62,178 bases of DNA from Clostridiales bacterium (GTDB lineage: Bacteria > Bacillota_A > Clostridia > Christensenellales > Pumilibacteraceae): assembly GCA_031264755.1 (NCBI GenBank), contig JAISDO010000002.1, positions 1 through 62,178 on the forward strand. The letters run 5' to 3'. The position numbers and the translations under genes are program-made. The notes under the pieces are model-generated. The model did not search any database, had not been told where the DNA came from, and saw only the letters and a program-made list of their open reading frames with translations. Within the stretch, counting starts at the first letter, position 1, and each line of letters begins with the position of its first letter. This document shows positions 61,738 through 62,178 of the stretch, one piece after another.

Positions 61738-61940
61738 TCGTACACTCTCACTGCTGCTATTAGTTCATCATCTTGTGCATATGTTTTATTCATGTGATTT
61801 TCAAAACTCGTACTTGCCCTAATAAACACTTCTTCTTCTCTAATTATCCCATCAACTGATGTCTTATACACTATCCTAAAAATCCTATGACTCGATGCTA
61901 TATCATGTCTCATAGTTGTCTTACCTTGTCCAAACTTCAT
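61734..61940 (-). CDS. First early gene, small basic protein
   Basis: 68 residues: MKFGQGKTTMRHDIASSHRI, then a mixed beta/helix body (EEEVFIRASTSFENHMNKTY). GGAGG lies six bases before ATG 61940. It is the promoter-proximal gene of the early run and could be a regulator; no family recognised. Confidence 0.5.
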   Translation of the reverse strand: MKFGQGKTTMRHDIASSHRIFRIVYKTSVDGIIREEEVFIRASTSFENHMNKTYAQDDELIAAVRVYE

Positions 61941-61965
61941 CCTTTACCTCCCAAAATACAAAAAT

Positions 61966-61993
61966 AAGGCTCGTAACCTAAGTCACGAACCTT
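61966..61993 (-). terminator. Hairpin upstream of the early genes
   Basis: AAGGxTCGT pairs with ACGAxCCTT round a 10-nt loop. On the minus strand it is followed by TTATTTTTG. It could terminate host read-through or attenuate the early operon. Confidence 0.5.
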
Positions 61994-62030
61994 TCTATAG
62001 TCCTAAAACCATATACTTTAGCTCTGTAAT

Positions 62031-62059
62031 CTATGTTACAAACCTATTCTATAACAACA
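62031..62059 (-). repeat. Right terminal inverted repeat (outer)
   Basis: Read on the minus strand from 62059: TGTTGTTATAGAATAGG then TTTGTAACATAGATTA. It matches the inner right end at 41945-41969 and is inverted to the left ends. Confidence 0.7.
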
Positions 62060-62178
62060 ATAGTGCTAGTAATTTTATCATCTTTATCGTTCATATTTTG
62101 ATCTTTTTTATTCATATATACTATATATGGCTTATCATAAGAATTCCTCACAAACTAAAGAAGACAACAACCAATACT
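62060..62178 (-). repeat. Conserved cassette leader, copy 3, upstream part
   Basis: Continues the leader interrupted at 40061. It repeats ATAGTGCTAGTA-TTTT (62060-62076, one base longer than 40046-40061) and goes on with TTCATATTTTGATC and TTCCTCACAAACTAAA as in copy 2. Positions 62060-62115 encode the first 18 codons of the leader peptide (MNKKDQNMNDKDDKITST). Confidence 0.85.

Larger units (their letters stand above)
41971..62059. mobile_element. 20.1-kb phage-like element with transposon-type ends
   Basis: Left end at 41971, right end (inverted, TGTTGTTATAGAATAGG then TTTGTAACAT) at 62059. Early genes run leftward from 61940 (Erf fragment, AAA ATPase, RecT, MBL-fold, DUF1064, DUF4373, sigma factor). 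Late genes run leftward to 43673 (several membrane and Cys-rich proteins, then connector- and tail-like proteins). No terminase, portal, capsid, lysis, integrase or repressor gene was recognised. The outside flanks (leader copy 3) rejoin without loss. Confidence 0.75.

Overview
The window reads as one contig from a low-GC Gram-positive bacterium (Bacillota, probably an uncultured host-associated Clostridia-like lineage). The basis is the type II fatty-acid and acetyl-CoA carboxylase operon, a WYL regulator, YitT, PepV, an AddB/RexB-type nuclease subunit, a surface protein with InlB-type repeats, a lipoprotein, and strong Shine-Dalgarno sites. No rRNA genes or CRISPR arrays were seen. There are two tRNA genes, Ser(GGA) and Cys(GCA).

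Layout. 1-2.2 kb: an operon of a small unknown protein, a hydrophobic toxin-like protein and a multi-pass membrane protein. 2.3-34.2 kb: chromosomal housekeeping, with ttcA, three tandem GT8 glycosyltransferases, mutS, a Pr6Pr membrane protein, an InlB-repeat protein divergent from a WYL regulator, murA, a metG-tatD-HAD operon, YitT, the trxA-fabH-acpP-fabD-fabG-fabF-accB-accC-accD-accA operon, pepV and addB. 34.5-35.6 kb: a lipoprotein. 35.9-40.06 kb: two more cassettes, each a hydrophobic glycine-rich protein followed by a multi-pass membrane protein and each preceded by a conserved ~220-bp leader. 40.06-62.06 kb: a phage-like insertion. 62.06-62.18 kb: the other half of the leader that the insertion split.

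The cassettes are the best candidate for an undescribed system. Two of the large proteins share an N-terminal membrane leader (P-T-I-x-R-V-G-K-I-K-L-T-I-I-M), a charged helical middle, a long glycine/alanine-rich hydrophobic segment and a SAWW motif, as expected of a pore-former. Each is followed closely by an unrelated multi-pass membrane protein, as expected of immunity. The conserved leader encodes, in all three copies, a 31-38 residue peptide beginning MNKKDQNMN. One leader copy sits at position 1 with its gene beyond the window, so the family is larger than what is visible here.

The phage-like insertion lies inside codon 19 of the third leader peptide. It begins TG and ends CA, is flanked by an imperfect 16/17-bp duplication, and carries terminal inverted repeats, so it looks like a DDE-transposon insertion rather than a tyrosine-integrase product. 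It has two parts that abut with one base between them: a 1.9-kb unit with an IS481-like transposase and a RelE/YoeB-RelB-like toxin-antitoxin pair, and a 20.1-kb unit with phage early genes (Erf fragment, AAA ATPase, RecT, MBL-fold protein, DUF1064, DUF4373, sigma factor) and late genes resembling connector and tail proteins. I could not recognise terminase, portal, capsid, lysis, integrase or repressor genes. The 20-kb unit also holds a structured ~80-nt RNA behind a perfect promoter and several small plus-strand genes with frame breaks.
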